Source: Prochlorococcus sp. AG-418-I20 (GTDB lineage Bacteria > Cyanobacteriota > Cyanobacteriia > PCC-6307 > Cyanobiaceae). Taken from it: a DNA stretch of 42,310 nt. Under the pieces are notes generated by a model, which made no database searches, had not been told where the DNA came from, and saw nothing but the letters and a program-made list of their open reading frames with translations. The DNA is taken from assembly GCA_003214175.1 (NCBI GenBank), contig QCLZ01000010.1, positions 1-42,310 on the forward strand, given 5' to 3'. This document shows, one piece after another, positions 35,511 through 42,310 of this stretch (positions are counted from its first letter, which is position 1; every line of letters begins with the position of its first letter). The translations under genes were made by a program, and so were the position numbers.

Positions 35511-36206
35511 TTGCTTATACATGCAATTATTCCAGCTAGATCTGGGAGTAAAGGTGTAAAAAATAAGAATTTAATGCCTGTAAAAGGGGTTCCTTTGTTC
35601 AAGAGATCCATAAATCATGCTTCTGCAATAGGTGAATTACACAAAACCAAAATATGGGTCTCTACAAATATCCAAGAAATTTTATCTTGTGCAAATCAAC
35701 AAGAGAATTTAACAATCCTTAAGAGACCAGAGAATTTATGTGGAGACGAAGTACTAACTATTGATGTAATCAAAAACATTATTAATAATTGCAATTTTTC
35801 AAATGAAGATATAATTTTGTTATTACAACCCACATCACCATTTAGAAATATAAAAGAAATTTCTAATTCTATTAATCTAATAAAGGAAAACAAATGTGAA
35901 TCTGTTGTATCTCTTGCAGAGGTAGAAGGTAACCATCCATTTAGAATGAAAAGACTGACATCTAGTGGTGAATGTATAAATTTTATAGATCAAGGATTCG
36001 AAGACATGAGACCAAGACAATCTCTTCCAAAAGTTTATATTCGTTCTGGAAACTTCTACTTAACGAAAGTGAAAAATATTTTAAAAAGTAATAGTTTAAT
36101 AATGGAACCTTGCAAAGGAATAGTACATAAAGACAGTTTTCTTAGCATAAACATAGATAAATATATAGATCTTGAATTGGCGAACAAATTTGGGGAGGAA
36201 TATTAA
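35511..36206 (+). CDS. CMP-sugar synthetase, N-acylneuraminate cytidylyltransferase family
   Basis: A 231-aa nucleotidyltransferase that activates a 2-keto-3-deoxy acid sugar with CTP. The P-loop AIIPARSGSKGVKNKNL (5-21) is the NeuA signature. LLLQPTSPFRNIKEI (residues about 103-117) and MRPRQSLPKVYIRSGNFYLTK match NeuA-type, not KdsB-type, enzymes. The substrate could be a sialic, legionaminic or other nonulosonic acid. No neuB, neuC or kdsA is in view. The start is TTG at 35511. The stop is followed directly by an ATG of a 16-codon frame with a perfect RBS. Confidence 0.87.
   Translation: MLIHAIIPARSGSKGVKNKNLMPVKGVPLFKRSINHASAIGELHKTKIWVSTNIQEILSCANQQENLTILKRPENLCGDEVLTIDVIKNIINNCNFSNEDIILLLQPTSPFRNIKEISNSINLIKENKCESVVSLAEVEGNHPFRMKRLTSSGECINFIDQGFEDMRPRQSLPKVYIRSGNFYLTKVKNILKSNSLIMEPCKGIVHKDSFLSINIDKYIDLELANKFGEEY
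36194..36198 (+). promoter_or_regulatory. Strong Shine-Dalgarno before a 16-codon ORF
   Basis: GGAGG inside GGGGAGG sits 8 nt before an ATG at 36207, near-ideal spacing and unusually strong for this genome. The ORF it serves (36207-36257) has only 16 sense codons. Confidence 0.5.
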
Positions 36207-36257
36207 ATGAATATTTCTAAGAGATTAAATTTTTTTAACTTTATTTTGGCCAATTAA
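36207..36257 (+). other. 16-codon ORF: leader peptide or remnant of a deleted gene
   Basis: The frame MNISKRLNFFNFILAN starts on the base after the CMP-synthetase stop and ends at 36255-36257. The RBS quality suggests real translation, but the length suggests either a start-proximal remnant left by gene loss in the island or a leader peptide. No amino-acid run typical of attenuation is present. Confidence 0.35.
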
Positions 36258-36336
36258 TATAATTATTGAATAAGATTCAAGTAGGATAATTGTGATTACA
36301 AAATCTTATTAGCATTTCTATAAAAAACTAAATCAG

Positions 36337-36360
36337 CATCCAATAAATTAAAATTGGATG
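36337..36360 (+). promoter_or_regulatory. Hairpin in the leader of the aminotransferase gene
   Basis: CATCCAAT and ATTGGATG form a perfect 8-bp stem with an 8-nt A/T loop, ending 27 nt before the ATG at 36388. It is followed by TATTAATTAATAGG rather than a T-run, so it is a poor terminator. An mRNA leader structure or a protein operator are alternatives. Confidence 0.4.
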
Positions 36361-36387
36361 TATTAATTAATAGGTTAGATTCTAAAC

Positions 36388-37554
36388 ATGCCAGGTTATG
36401 AAGTTATTGGAGAGGAGGAAATTCATCAAATAAATCAAATTTTTAGTAATGGAGGTATTTTGTTTCGACAGGGTTTTGAAAAACTTCGTAATAACTGCTT
36501 TAAAGTAAAAGAATTTGAAAAGAATTTTGCAATTGAAAAATCAGTAAAATATTCCCTAGCAGTAAGTTCAGGAACAGCAGCTTTAAGGGTAGCATTAGCA
36601 GCCATAGGTATTTCCGAAGGAGATGAAGTAATTACTCAAAGTTTTACTTTTGTAGCCACTGTAGAAGCAATAGTTGAAGCCAAGGCTAAGCCAAAAATCT
36701 GTAATATTAACAAAACATTAAACATGGATCCTGAAGAGCTAAAAAAATCTATTACTCCGAATACTAAAGCGGTAATAGTAGTACATATGCTTGGGGTCCC
36801 AGCAAATATTGAGGAAATTAAAGCAATTTGCAAAGATGCTAAGATTCACCTTATTGAAGATACTGCATGGGGTTGTGGAGGAAGCGTTCATAATAAGAAA
36901 TTAGGAACGTTTGGATCAGTAGGAACCTACAGCTTTGATTTCGCTAAAACAATGACTACAGGTGAAGGGGGAATGTTGGTTTTTAATGAAAAGAAATACT
37001 ACGATAGTGCCTCCGCATGGCATGATCATGGTCATGAGAATAATCCCCTTTTTCCAAGATGGGAAGATACTAGAAAAACTAGTGGGTTTAATTTCAGAAT
37101 GACGGAGTTGCAGGGAGCAGTTGGCATTGCTCAATTAAAAAAACTTTCCAAGGTTATAGAGTCCCAAAGATTTAACAAGATGGCGATTAAAAAGCAACTC
37201 AAAGAAATCAAAGATATTGAATTCAGGGAGATACCAGAGGGTTCATATGAAACTGCCGATGCATTGATATTCTTCACTAAGGATAAAGCTACTGCAATTA
37301 GTTGTAGAGATAAATTACTTGAGAATGGCTTAACTACAAAAATTTTACCAGAAGCTTATACTTGGCATTTTGCAGGAACATGGGATCATATAAAAGAGAT
37401 TTCTGATAATAATCCTAATTACAAGAATCTGTTAAAACCATCACATGAGTTATTATCCAAGGCAGTTTCAATACCAATAACAGTCAAAATGAGTTCGGAT
37501 GAACCTATGAGAATAAAGAGTTCGATCCAGGAAGCCATAAAAAATATTTCATAA
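36388..37554 (+). CDS. DegT/DnrJ/EryC1/StrS aminotransferase, KdnA-like
   Basis: A 388-aa PLP enzyme of the sugar aminotransferase family. The Schiff-base Lys187 is in YSFDFAKTMTTGEGG and the PLP-ring Asp158 in LIEDTA. SSGTAALRVALAA (60-72) binds the phosphate. The start MPGYEVIGEEEI, with the GILFRQGFE stretch, and the WHDHGHENN segment resemble KdnA, the transaminase making 8-amino-3,8-dideoxy-octulosonate (Kdo8N), more than WecE or ArnB. This likeness is from memory of the family pattern. Lys, not His, at the PLP position excludes an RfbH-type dehydrase. It follows the CMP-sugar synthetase, with which it may act on the same acidic sugar. Confidence 0.85.
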   Translation: MPGYEVIGEEEIHQINQIFSNGGILFRQGFEKLRNNCFKVKEFEKNFAIEKSVKYSLAVSSGTAALRVALAAIGISEGDEVITQSFTFVATVEAIVEAKAKPKICNINKTLNMDPEELKKSITPNTKAVIVVHMLGVPANIEEIKAICKDAKIHLIEDTAWGCGGSVHNKKLGTFGSVGTYSFDFAKTMTTGEGGMLVFNEKKYYDSASAWHDHGHENNPLFPRWEDTRKTSGFNFRMTELQGAVGIAQLKKLSKVIESQRFNKMAIKKQLKEIKDIEFREIPEGSYETADALIFFTKDKATAISCRDKLLENGLTTKILPEAYTWHFAGTWDHIKEISDNNPNYKNLLKPSHELLSKAVSIPITVKMSSDEPMRIKSSIQEAIKNIS

Positions 37555-37627
37555 CATGATTATTGCTTATAAAATTTAATAATATAATCTCCTGTTGTAA
37601 TATTGAAGTTAATAGACAATTTCTATA

Positions 37628-38707
37628 ATGATTTTCGAGAAATTTAAAAATAAGAAAGTACTAATAACTGGCCACACAGGATTTAAAGGAAGTTGGCTTT
37701 CAACCTGTTTATCGATAATGGGAGCAAGAGTTTTTGGAATATCTAATAATGTTCCAACAACTCCATCTCATTTTGAAAATATTAAAAAATTTTTAGAAAA
37801 AGATTTTAGAGGAGATATTAGAAACGCCTCCAGAATTAAAGAATTAGTAAAAGAAGTACAACCTGATTACGTTTTTCACTTAGCTGCTCAATCTCTTGTC
37901 AAAAAATCTTACTCAGACCCCATTCTGACTTGGGAAACAAATCTAATGGGAACAATAAACTTATTAGAAGGTCTATCAGAATTAAAAAAAAAATGCATAG
38001 CTATTCTAATAACTAGTGATAAATGTTATGAAAATCTTGAATGGGTTTGGGGATACAGAGAGACAGACAGATTAGGTGGGGCGGATCCTTATAGTGCGTC
38101 AAAAGCTGCTGCTGAAATTGCAATAAATTCATATGTAAAATCTTATTTTTCCAAATCAAATATTTCAATCGCATCTGCAAGAGCGGGAAATGTAATAGGA
38201 GGAGGAGATTGGTCGGAATATAGATTGATTCCTGATTGTGTTAAGGCATGGTCAAAAAAAGAAACAGTTGTATTGAGGAGGCCAAATTCTACAAGGCCTT
38301 GGCAACATGTTTTGGAACCTTTAGGTGGTTATTTAATGCTTGCTAACAAACTTTATGAAAATAGGGATCTTCATGGCGAATCCTTTAACTTTGGACCATC
38401 ATTAAATAAAAACTTTACTGTCCTTGATGTGGTAAATGAAATAGCGATTAACTGGAATGATATAAAATTTATAACTCAAAGTAATTTAGAAGATGATTTT
38501 CATGAATGTAACTTACTTAAACTTAATTGCGACAAAGCGCTTCAATATTTGAATTGGAGTTCATGTTTGAACTTTGAACAAACAATAAATTATACATCTC
38601 ATTGGTATATGAAATATTATGAAAACCCATGCAACATTGAAGAGACGACAAAAATACAAATATCAGAATACTTCAAAATATTTAATAATAAAAACCTTAA
38701 AGTCTGA
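37628..38707 (+). CDS. rfbG: CDP-glucose 4,6-dehydratase
   Basis: A 359-aa extended SDR that makes CDP-4-keto-6-deoxyglucose. VLITGHTGFKGSWLS (11-25) is the characteristic NAD loop of CDP-glucose dehydratases. It has HLAAQSLVKKSYSDPILTWETN, the YSASKAAAE Tyr/Lys pair, and RAGNVIGGGDWSEYRLIPD, all specific to RfbG. STRPWQHVLEPLGGYL is also diagnostic. The cytidylyltransferase that supplies its substrate lies two genes downstream. The 3' end is followed 4 bp later by the RmlC-like gene. Confidence 0.94.
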   Translation: MIFEKFKNKKVLITGHTGFKGSWLSTCLSIMGARVFGISNNVPTTPSHFENIKKFLEKDFRGDIRNASRIKELVKEVQPDYVFHLAAQSLVKKSYSDPILTWETNLMGTINLLEGLSELKKKCIAILITSDKCYENLEWVWGYRETDRLGGADPYSASKAAAEIAINSYVKSYFSKSNISIASARAGNVIGGGDWSEYRLIPDCVKAWSKKETVVLRRPNSTRPWQHVLEPLGGYLMLANKLYENRDLHGESFNFGPSLNKNFTVLDVVNEIAINWNDIKFITQSNLEDDFHECNLLKLNCDKALQYLNWSSCLNFEQTINYTSHWYMKYYENPCNIEETTKIQISEYFKIFNNKNLKV

Positions 38708-38711
38708 AAAA

Positions 38712-39128
38712 GTGTTTAATTTAAATTCAATTACATTACGAGAAATCAAAACCTCCACTTTTGTTAAAGGTGATATTCACAAGATTTTAAATAAATATGA
38801 TCATGAATTTAAAGGATTTGGAGAAATATACACTTCACTAGTCAAAAAAGATACCATAAAGGCATGGAAGTTTCATAAAAAAATTACTTTGAATTTGTCA
38901 GTAATATATGGTTCTATAAAGTTTGTTTTTTTTGATGGTAAGAAGCAATTTAGGACTGTAAATGTAATTTCTGAAAAAAATCAGTTACTTACTGTGCCCC
39001 CAAAAGTATGGTATGGATTTAAAAGTTTAAATAATAAAGATTCTTTGATTTTAAATCTTACAGATTTTGTATTTGATGAAAATGAAATTGAAAGAAAAAA
39101 TGAAAATGAAATAGAATTCAATTGGTAA
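38712..39128 (+). CDS. RmlC-like NDP-sugar 3,5-epimerase (short)
   Basis: A 138-aa cupin of the dTDP-4-dehydrorhamnose 3,5-epimerase family. EIYTSLVKKDTIKAWKFHKKIT corresponds to the active-site strand, with one His retained (His of KFHK) and Lys where many relatives have a first His. PPKVWYGFKSLNN and LILNLTDFVFDENE match the C-terminal family blocks. At 138 aa it is shorter than RmlC (about 180). An ATG at 38619 is in frame but would overlap rfbG by 89 bp with a non-family N-terminus; GTG at 38712 fits. It probably epimerises the CDP-4-keto-6-deoxyhexose made by RfbG. Confidence 0.78.
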   Translation: MFNLNSITLREIKTSTFVKGDIHKILNKYDHEFKGFGEIYTSLVKKDTIKAWKFHKKITLNLSVIYGSIKFVFFDGKKQFRTVNVISEKNQLLTVPPKVWYGFKSLNNKDSLILNLTDFVFDENEIERKNENEIEFNW

Positions 39129-39169
39129 ATTATTTTTTTAAAAAATTCCTTAGTTGATAAGAAACAAAA

Positions 39170-39949
39170 ATGAAAGTTGTAATACTTGCTGGCGGTTTTG
39201 GAACGCGTTTAGCAGAATATACAGAATCAATTCCCAAACCAATGGTTAATATAGGGGATTTTCCTATTTTAGTTCACATAATGAATATCTATGCAAATTA
39301 TGGACATAAAGATTTTTATCTAGCACTTGGTTATAAAGGATATGTTATAAAAGAATTCTTTAAAAATTTTTCAAATCAAAACAAAGATTTCACAGTGAAT
39401 CTTAAGAGTGGAAAAATTAATTACTTTAATCAAACAAAAAATATAGAGTGGAATGTAACTCTTGTTGATACAGGGAAAGATTCTTTGACTGGGAAAAGAA
39501 TAAAATTATTGCAACCCTATATAGGGGATGAAAGATTTTTTATTACTTATGGTGATGGGCTATCGAATATAGACTTAGATCAATTACTATTATTCCACAA
39601 AACTCATAAAAAAATATGTACAGTAACGGCTGTAAGACCTCCTGCCAGATTTGGAGAACTAAACATTAATAATAATTCAGAGGTAAGAAGCTTTAAAGAA
39701 AAACCACAATTAAATGAGGGCTGGATTAATGGAGGATTTATGGTAGTTGAACCTGATTTTTTCAATATTATTCCAGATGAAAATGTGATGCTGGAAAAAG
39801 AGCCAATGGAAAAGTTAACTAATAGAAAGGAAATTATGGCTTATAAACATGAAGGATTTTGGCAATGCATGGATACTTTAAGAGACAAAAAATTATTAGA
39901 TAAACTTTATGAAAAAGGCGCTCCATGGATCCTAAATAATAGGAGTTAA
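39170..39949 (+). CDS. rfbF: Glucose-1-phosphate cytidylyltransferase
   Basis: A 259-aa nucleotidyltransferase forming CDP-glucose from CTP and glucose-1-phosphate. The P-loop VVILAGGFGTRLAEYTES and the IPKPMVNIG motif are near residues 3-29. GYKGYVIKEFF, TYGDGLSNID (metal Asp) and FWQCMDTLRDK are specific to RfbF. It supplies RfbG in a CDP-deoxysugar pathway. A TTG-started SDR follows after 3 bp. Confidence 0.95.
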   Translation: MKVVILAGGFGTRLAEYTESIPKPMVNIGDFPILVHIMNIYANYGHKDFYLALGYKGYVIKEFFKNFSNQNKDFTVNLKSGKINYFNQTKNIEWNVTLVDTGKDSLTGKRIKLLQPYIGDERFFITYGDGLSNIDLDQLLLFHKTHKKICTVTAVRPPARFGELNINNNSEVRSFKEKPQLNEGWINGGFMVVEPDFFNIIPDENVMLEKEPMEKLTNRKEIMAYKHEGFWQCMDTLRDKKLLDKLYEKGAPWILNNRS

Positions 39950-39952
39950 AAA

Positions 39953-40894
39953 TTGCATATTGTTTTAAGTGGCGTAACTAGTTTAATTGGAAATAACATA
40001 GCTAATTATTTTGCTAAGAAAGGGCATAATATTACAATTGTCGGAAGAGAACATAATATTAATTTTGCAAATTATAAAATTAAACTTAAAAAAATTAACT
40101 GGGAAAATCCAGAACATATTTTTTCAGATATAAAACAAATTGATGCTTTTATTCATTGTGCAGGAATTAATGCTAAAGAGAGTAAATTAAATAAAGAAAA
40201 AGCTTTTAAATTCAACTCCATAACTAGTGGTAAAATAGCAAGATTATGTAGGGAAAATAATGTAAAGACATTTATTTTTTTATCAACTATTCATGTCTAT
40301 AGTTCGAATCCTATTGGATTAATAAATGAAGATTTCTTAACTAATAATCAACATCCATATGCTCAATCAAAACTAAAAGCTGAAGAACTAATTAAGAAAA
40401 ACTTTAAAAACTCAGGTACAAAATTTCTAATTTTGAGACTATCAAATGTAATTGCTTCGCCTTTATTTAAAGAAACTAATTGTTGGGAACTTGTAGCTCA
40501 AAATATTTGTAAACAAATTTTCGAAAAAAAATATATAGCTTTAAGATCTAATCCAGGAACTTTAAGAGATTTTATTGGAATTAATGTGTTAAATAAATTT
40601 CTAGAATATTATTTTGCAAATTTATCTTTTATAAACTCAGATACTTATAATTTCGCTTCGGGCAAATCTATAACAATTCTTGAGCTGGCTAATAAAATTA
40701 AAAATAACTATTTAAAATTATTTAATGATAAGATAGAAATAAAATATGAAGAATTTGATGTTTATAAATTTAAAAAAGAAGAATTTTGCTTTTCAATAAA
40801 AAAAATAGAATCTCTTGGATATAAAATTGAGAATGAATTAAATAATGAAATCAATCAATTACTAAAATTCTCTAAATTGAATTTTGAAATCTAA
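39953..40894 (+). CDS. NAD-dependent epimerase/dehydratase-type SDR (probable CDP-sugar reductase)
   Basis: A 313-aa extended SDR. The NAD loop is degenerate (LSGVTSLIGNNIA, with Ser where the second Gly is usual). Other motifs hold: FIHCAGIN, FLSTIHVYSS, the catalytic HPYAQSKLKAEE Tyr/Lys pair, and RLSNVIASP. The C-terminal TYNFASGKSITILELA resembles sugar reductases of the RfbJ/RmlD kind. Given its position after rfbF it most likely reduces the 4-keto group of a CDP-6-deoxyhexose. The start is TTG, 3 bp after the rfbF stop. The sequence is very Lys/Asn/Ile-rich, even more A/T-biased than its neighbours. Confidence 0.8.
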   Translation: MHIVLSGVTSLIGNNIANYFAKKGHNITIVGREHNINFANYKIKLKKINWENPEHIFSDIKQIDAFIHCAGINAKESKLNKEKAFKFNSITSGKIARLCRENNVKTFIFLSTIHVYSSNPIGLINEDFLTNNQHPYAQSKLKAEELIKKNFKNSGTKFLILRLSNVIASPLFKETNCWELVAQNICKQIFEKKYIALRSNPGTLRDFIGINVLNKFLEYYFANLSFINSDTYNFASGKSITILELANKIKNNYLKLFNDKIEIKYEEFDVYKFKKEEFCFSIKKIESLGYKIENELNNEINQLLKFSKLNFEI

Positions 40895-40926
40895 TAAACA
40901 TCTCTCATTTTTAAACCAGGTTTGCC

Positions 40927-41760
40927 ATGACTTTATTTTCAATTATTATCCCAACTTATAATCAAGGAAATTTATTATCAGATTGCTTAAATTCTCTAAT
41001 ATGTCAGACATATAAAAAATGGGAAGCGATAATTATTGATAATTTTTCTAATGATAATACACAGACCATAATAAAATCATTTTGTGATAAGAGAATAAAT
41101 AGCTACCAAATAAATAATGATGGGATAATTGCAGTTTCAAGAAATTTTGGAATAGATAAATCAAAAGGTGAATATATTTGTTTTTTAGACTCTGATGATT
41201 ATTGGTTTGATAATAAGTTAGAAGTTATAAGCAAGTTAATAAATAATGGATACAATTTTATTTCCAATGGTGAGGTATGGATTAAAGATGGGAAAAGAAA
41301 ATGCCTAAAGAAATACAAAAACCATGATCATAATTTACATAAAAGATTACTTTTCCTTGGAAATAATCTTTCTACTTCTGGAATAACTGTTGAAAGAAAA
41401 TTACTTTTAAGAAATAAAGGATTTTGCACAAATAAGAATTTTAGAGGTATTGAGGATTATGAACTATGGCTCAGATTAGCTAATGATGAATCAAGAAAGT
41501 ATTTCTCTATAAGTGAACCTTTAGGTATTTTTAGAATTCATAATAGAGGAAATAGCCGAAACTTAAAAAGACAATTATCTTCTGAAATAAACGTTCTAAA
41601 GTATCATTTAAGAATTAATAAGAAAAATCTTTCTTTACTTAATTTGAGTTATCTTTTTATAAGAATAATGAAATTATTTATCAATTATATTTTAAAAGGG
41701 AATCTTAAAATATTTAAAGAAAGATTATTATCTTTTCTCAGACTAACTAGTTTAAAGTAA
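40927..41760 (+). CDS. GT2 family glycosyltransferase
   Basis: A 277-aa GT-A transferase. The start FSIIIPTYNQGNLLSDCLNSL, AIIIDNFSNDNTQ and the metal site CFLDSDDYW (DxD) are classic. GIEDYELWLRLAND is the acceptor ED motif, and LGIFRIHNRGNS follows. A C-terminal hydrophobic patch (LSYLFIRIMKLFINYIL) may attach it to the membrane. It probably adds the CDP-derived sugar made by the upstream genes to the growing O-unit. It starts 32 bp after the SDR. Confidence 0.9.
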   Translation: MTLFSIIIPTYNQGNLLSDCLNSLICQTYKKWEAIIIDNFSNDNTQTIIKSFCDKRINSYQINNDGIIAVSRNFGIDKSKGEYICFLDSDDYWFDNKLEVISKLINNGYNFISNGEVWIKDGKRKCLKKYKNHDHNLHKRLLFLGNNLSTSGITVERKLLLRNKGFCTNKNFRGIEDYELWLRLANDESRKYFSISEPLGIFRIHNRGNSRNLKRQLSSEINVLKYHLRINKKNLSLLNLSYLFIRIMKLFINYILKGNLKIFKERLLSFLRLTSLK

Positions 41761-41794
41761 AAAAGTCTAATATAAAAATACGAATTAAGCTTAT

Positions 41795-42310
41795 ATGTTT
41801 ATTACACCATCAAGACCATTATTTAATAATTTCTTATTTAAAAAAAGATTCTCGCAAAAGGAATTTGTTTCTCCATTTAATTTTACATCGAATGGCAGAA
41901 CTGCTTTAGAAAATTTGCTCTTAAATTTAGGTATTAAATCAGGAGAAAAAATCCTAATACCAGGATTTATTTGTAATTCAGTTATAAAAAAAATAATCGG
42001 CCTAGGATTAAAGCCAATTTTTTATGATATAGATTTAAATTTAAATATTAAATGGTCAATAATTTCAGAACTTATAAATAAAAATAATGATCTAAAGGTA
42101 ATATTAATAGTAAATTATTTTGGCTTTTTAGATGCAAATAAAACAAGTATACTTTCATTATGTAAGCAAAATAATTTATTAGTTATTGATGATTATTGTC
42201 ACTCATTTCTAAGTTATTATTTAACTAGATTTTCAAAATCCCTTCATGGTGAAAATATTTTTTTTAATTTAAATAAACTTGTAAGATTAAAAGCAGGAGC
42301 ATTTACTACT
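41795..42310 (+). CDS. DegT/DnrJ-type aminotransferase-like protein, N-terminal part (partial)
   Basis: The first 172 codons are in the window and the frame runs off the end. FTSNGRTALENLLLNLG is the PLP-phosphate loop, GEKILIPGFICNSV the following strand, VNYFGFLDAN the next, and VIDDYCHSF carries the PLP Asp region. IFFNLNKLVRLKAGAF looks like the PLP-Lys segment of the DegT subfamily with a F-x-x-x-K pattern. It may aminate a keto-sugar. It is 34 bp after the GT2 gene in the same direction. Whether the enzyme is complete cannot be seen. Confidence 0.75.
   Translation, partial: MFITPSRPLFNNFLFKKRFSQKEFVSPFNFTSNGRTALENLLLNLGIKSGEKILIPGFICNSVIKKIIGLGLKPIFYDIDLNLNIKWSIISELINKNNDLKVILIVNYFGFLDANKTSILSLCKQNNLLVIDDYCHSFLSYYLTRFSKSLHGENIFFNLNKLVRLKAGAFTT

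Larger units (their letters stand above)
26293..42310. other. Cell-surface polysaccharide genomic island (continues beyond window)
   Basis: From the tRNA onward almost all genes are for nucleotide-sugar synthesis, glycosyl transfer or glycan polymerisation. They lie in mixed orientation with longer, very AT-rich spacers and frequent TTG starts, and no housekeeping gene is present. A tRNA boundary followed by such genes matches the hypervariable LPS/phage-receptor islands of Prochlorococcus. No integrase, direct repeat of the tRNA end or IS element is visible, so the mobility mechanism is unknown. Confidence 0.7.

Noticed and set aside
38619-38711. Longer form of the RmlC-like protein starting in rfbG
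   Set aside because: It overlaps 89 bp of rfbG in another frame and adds a non-family basic tail; GTG at 38712 gives the normal N-terminus.
26293-42310. CRISPR array, insertion sequence or phage genes in the island
   Set aside because: Read for repeats, transposase and integrase motifs on both strands and found none.

Overview
The window looks like a streamlined, very AT-rich marine picocyanobacterium, most likely a high-light-adapted Prochlorococcus. Supporting signs are a Pcb chlorophyll a/b antenna gene next to flavodoxin, a porin leader carrying a perfect match to the Yfr1 seed, cyanobacterial families (DUF1824, DUF3386, DUF2808, Ycf46), very short intergenic gaps, overlapping stop codons and frequent TTG/GTG starts. 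Strain assignment is inference.

Region 1 (1-8.6 kb) is mixed core. It holds the 5' end of an outer-membrane porin, glyQ, DUF1824, a MIF-like tautomerase with a possible 57-aa upstream gene, a methyltransferase, DUF3386, pcb, isiB, a thioredoxin-fold-like protein, a SemiSWEET, small conserved proteins and an AEC transporter without a normal start codon. Region 2 (8.6-12.5 kb) is a minus-strand unit running EamA transporter, GT4 glycosyltransferase, GT39-like glycosyltransferase.

Region 3 (12.5-25.9 kb) is dense housekeeping: sppA-aroH, DUF2808, rpmH-rnpA-PH protein-yidC-ycf46, serS-rseP-rpsN, pnp, cysQ and rsmI, a LapA-like small membrane protein and an HTH protein. YidC carries a Big_2-like insertion.

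Region 4 begins at tRNA-Arg(UCU) (26219-26292). From there to the window end nearly every gene serves surface polysaccharide: O-antigen ligase/polymerase, UDP-xylose synthase plus UDP-glucose dehydrogenase, UDP-glucuronate 4-epimerase, a WecA/MraY-like initiating transferase, and a minus-strand GT2 / enolase-superfamily / 2-hydroxyacid-dehydrogenase operon. These are followed by a CMP-sugar (NeuA-like) synthetase, a KdnA-like aminotransferase, a CDP-glucose-derived deoxysugar cassette (rfbG, RmlC-like, rfbF, SDR), another GT2 and a truncated DegT-type aminotransferase. This resembles the hypervariable cell-surface islands of Prochlorococcus. Together the genes could make UDP-GlcA, UDP-Xyl, UDP-GalA, a CDP-deoxysugar and a CMP-activated acidic sugar, then assemble them on undecaprenyl phosphate.

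The best candidate for an undescribed system is the 32.5-37.6 kb block. An acid-sugar dehydratase-like enzyme, a 2-hydroxyacid dehydrogenase, a CMP-transferase and a KdnA-like transaminase lie together with no NeuB/KdsA-type synthase in view, which suggests an alternative route to an activated 2-keto-3-deoxy acid sugar (hypothesis). The second is Yfr1-type control at the porin start.
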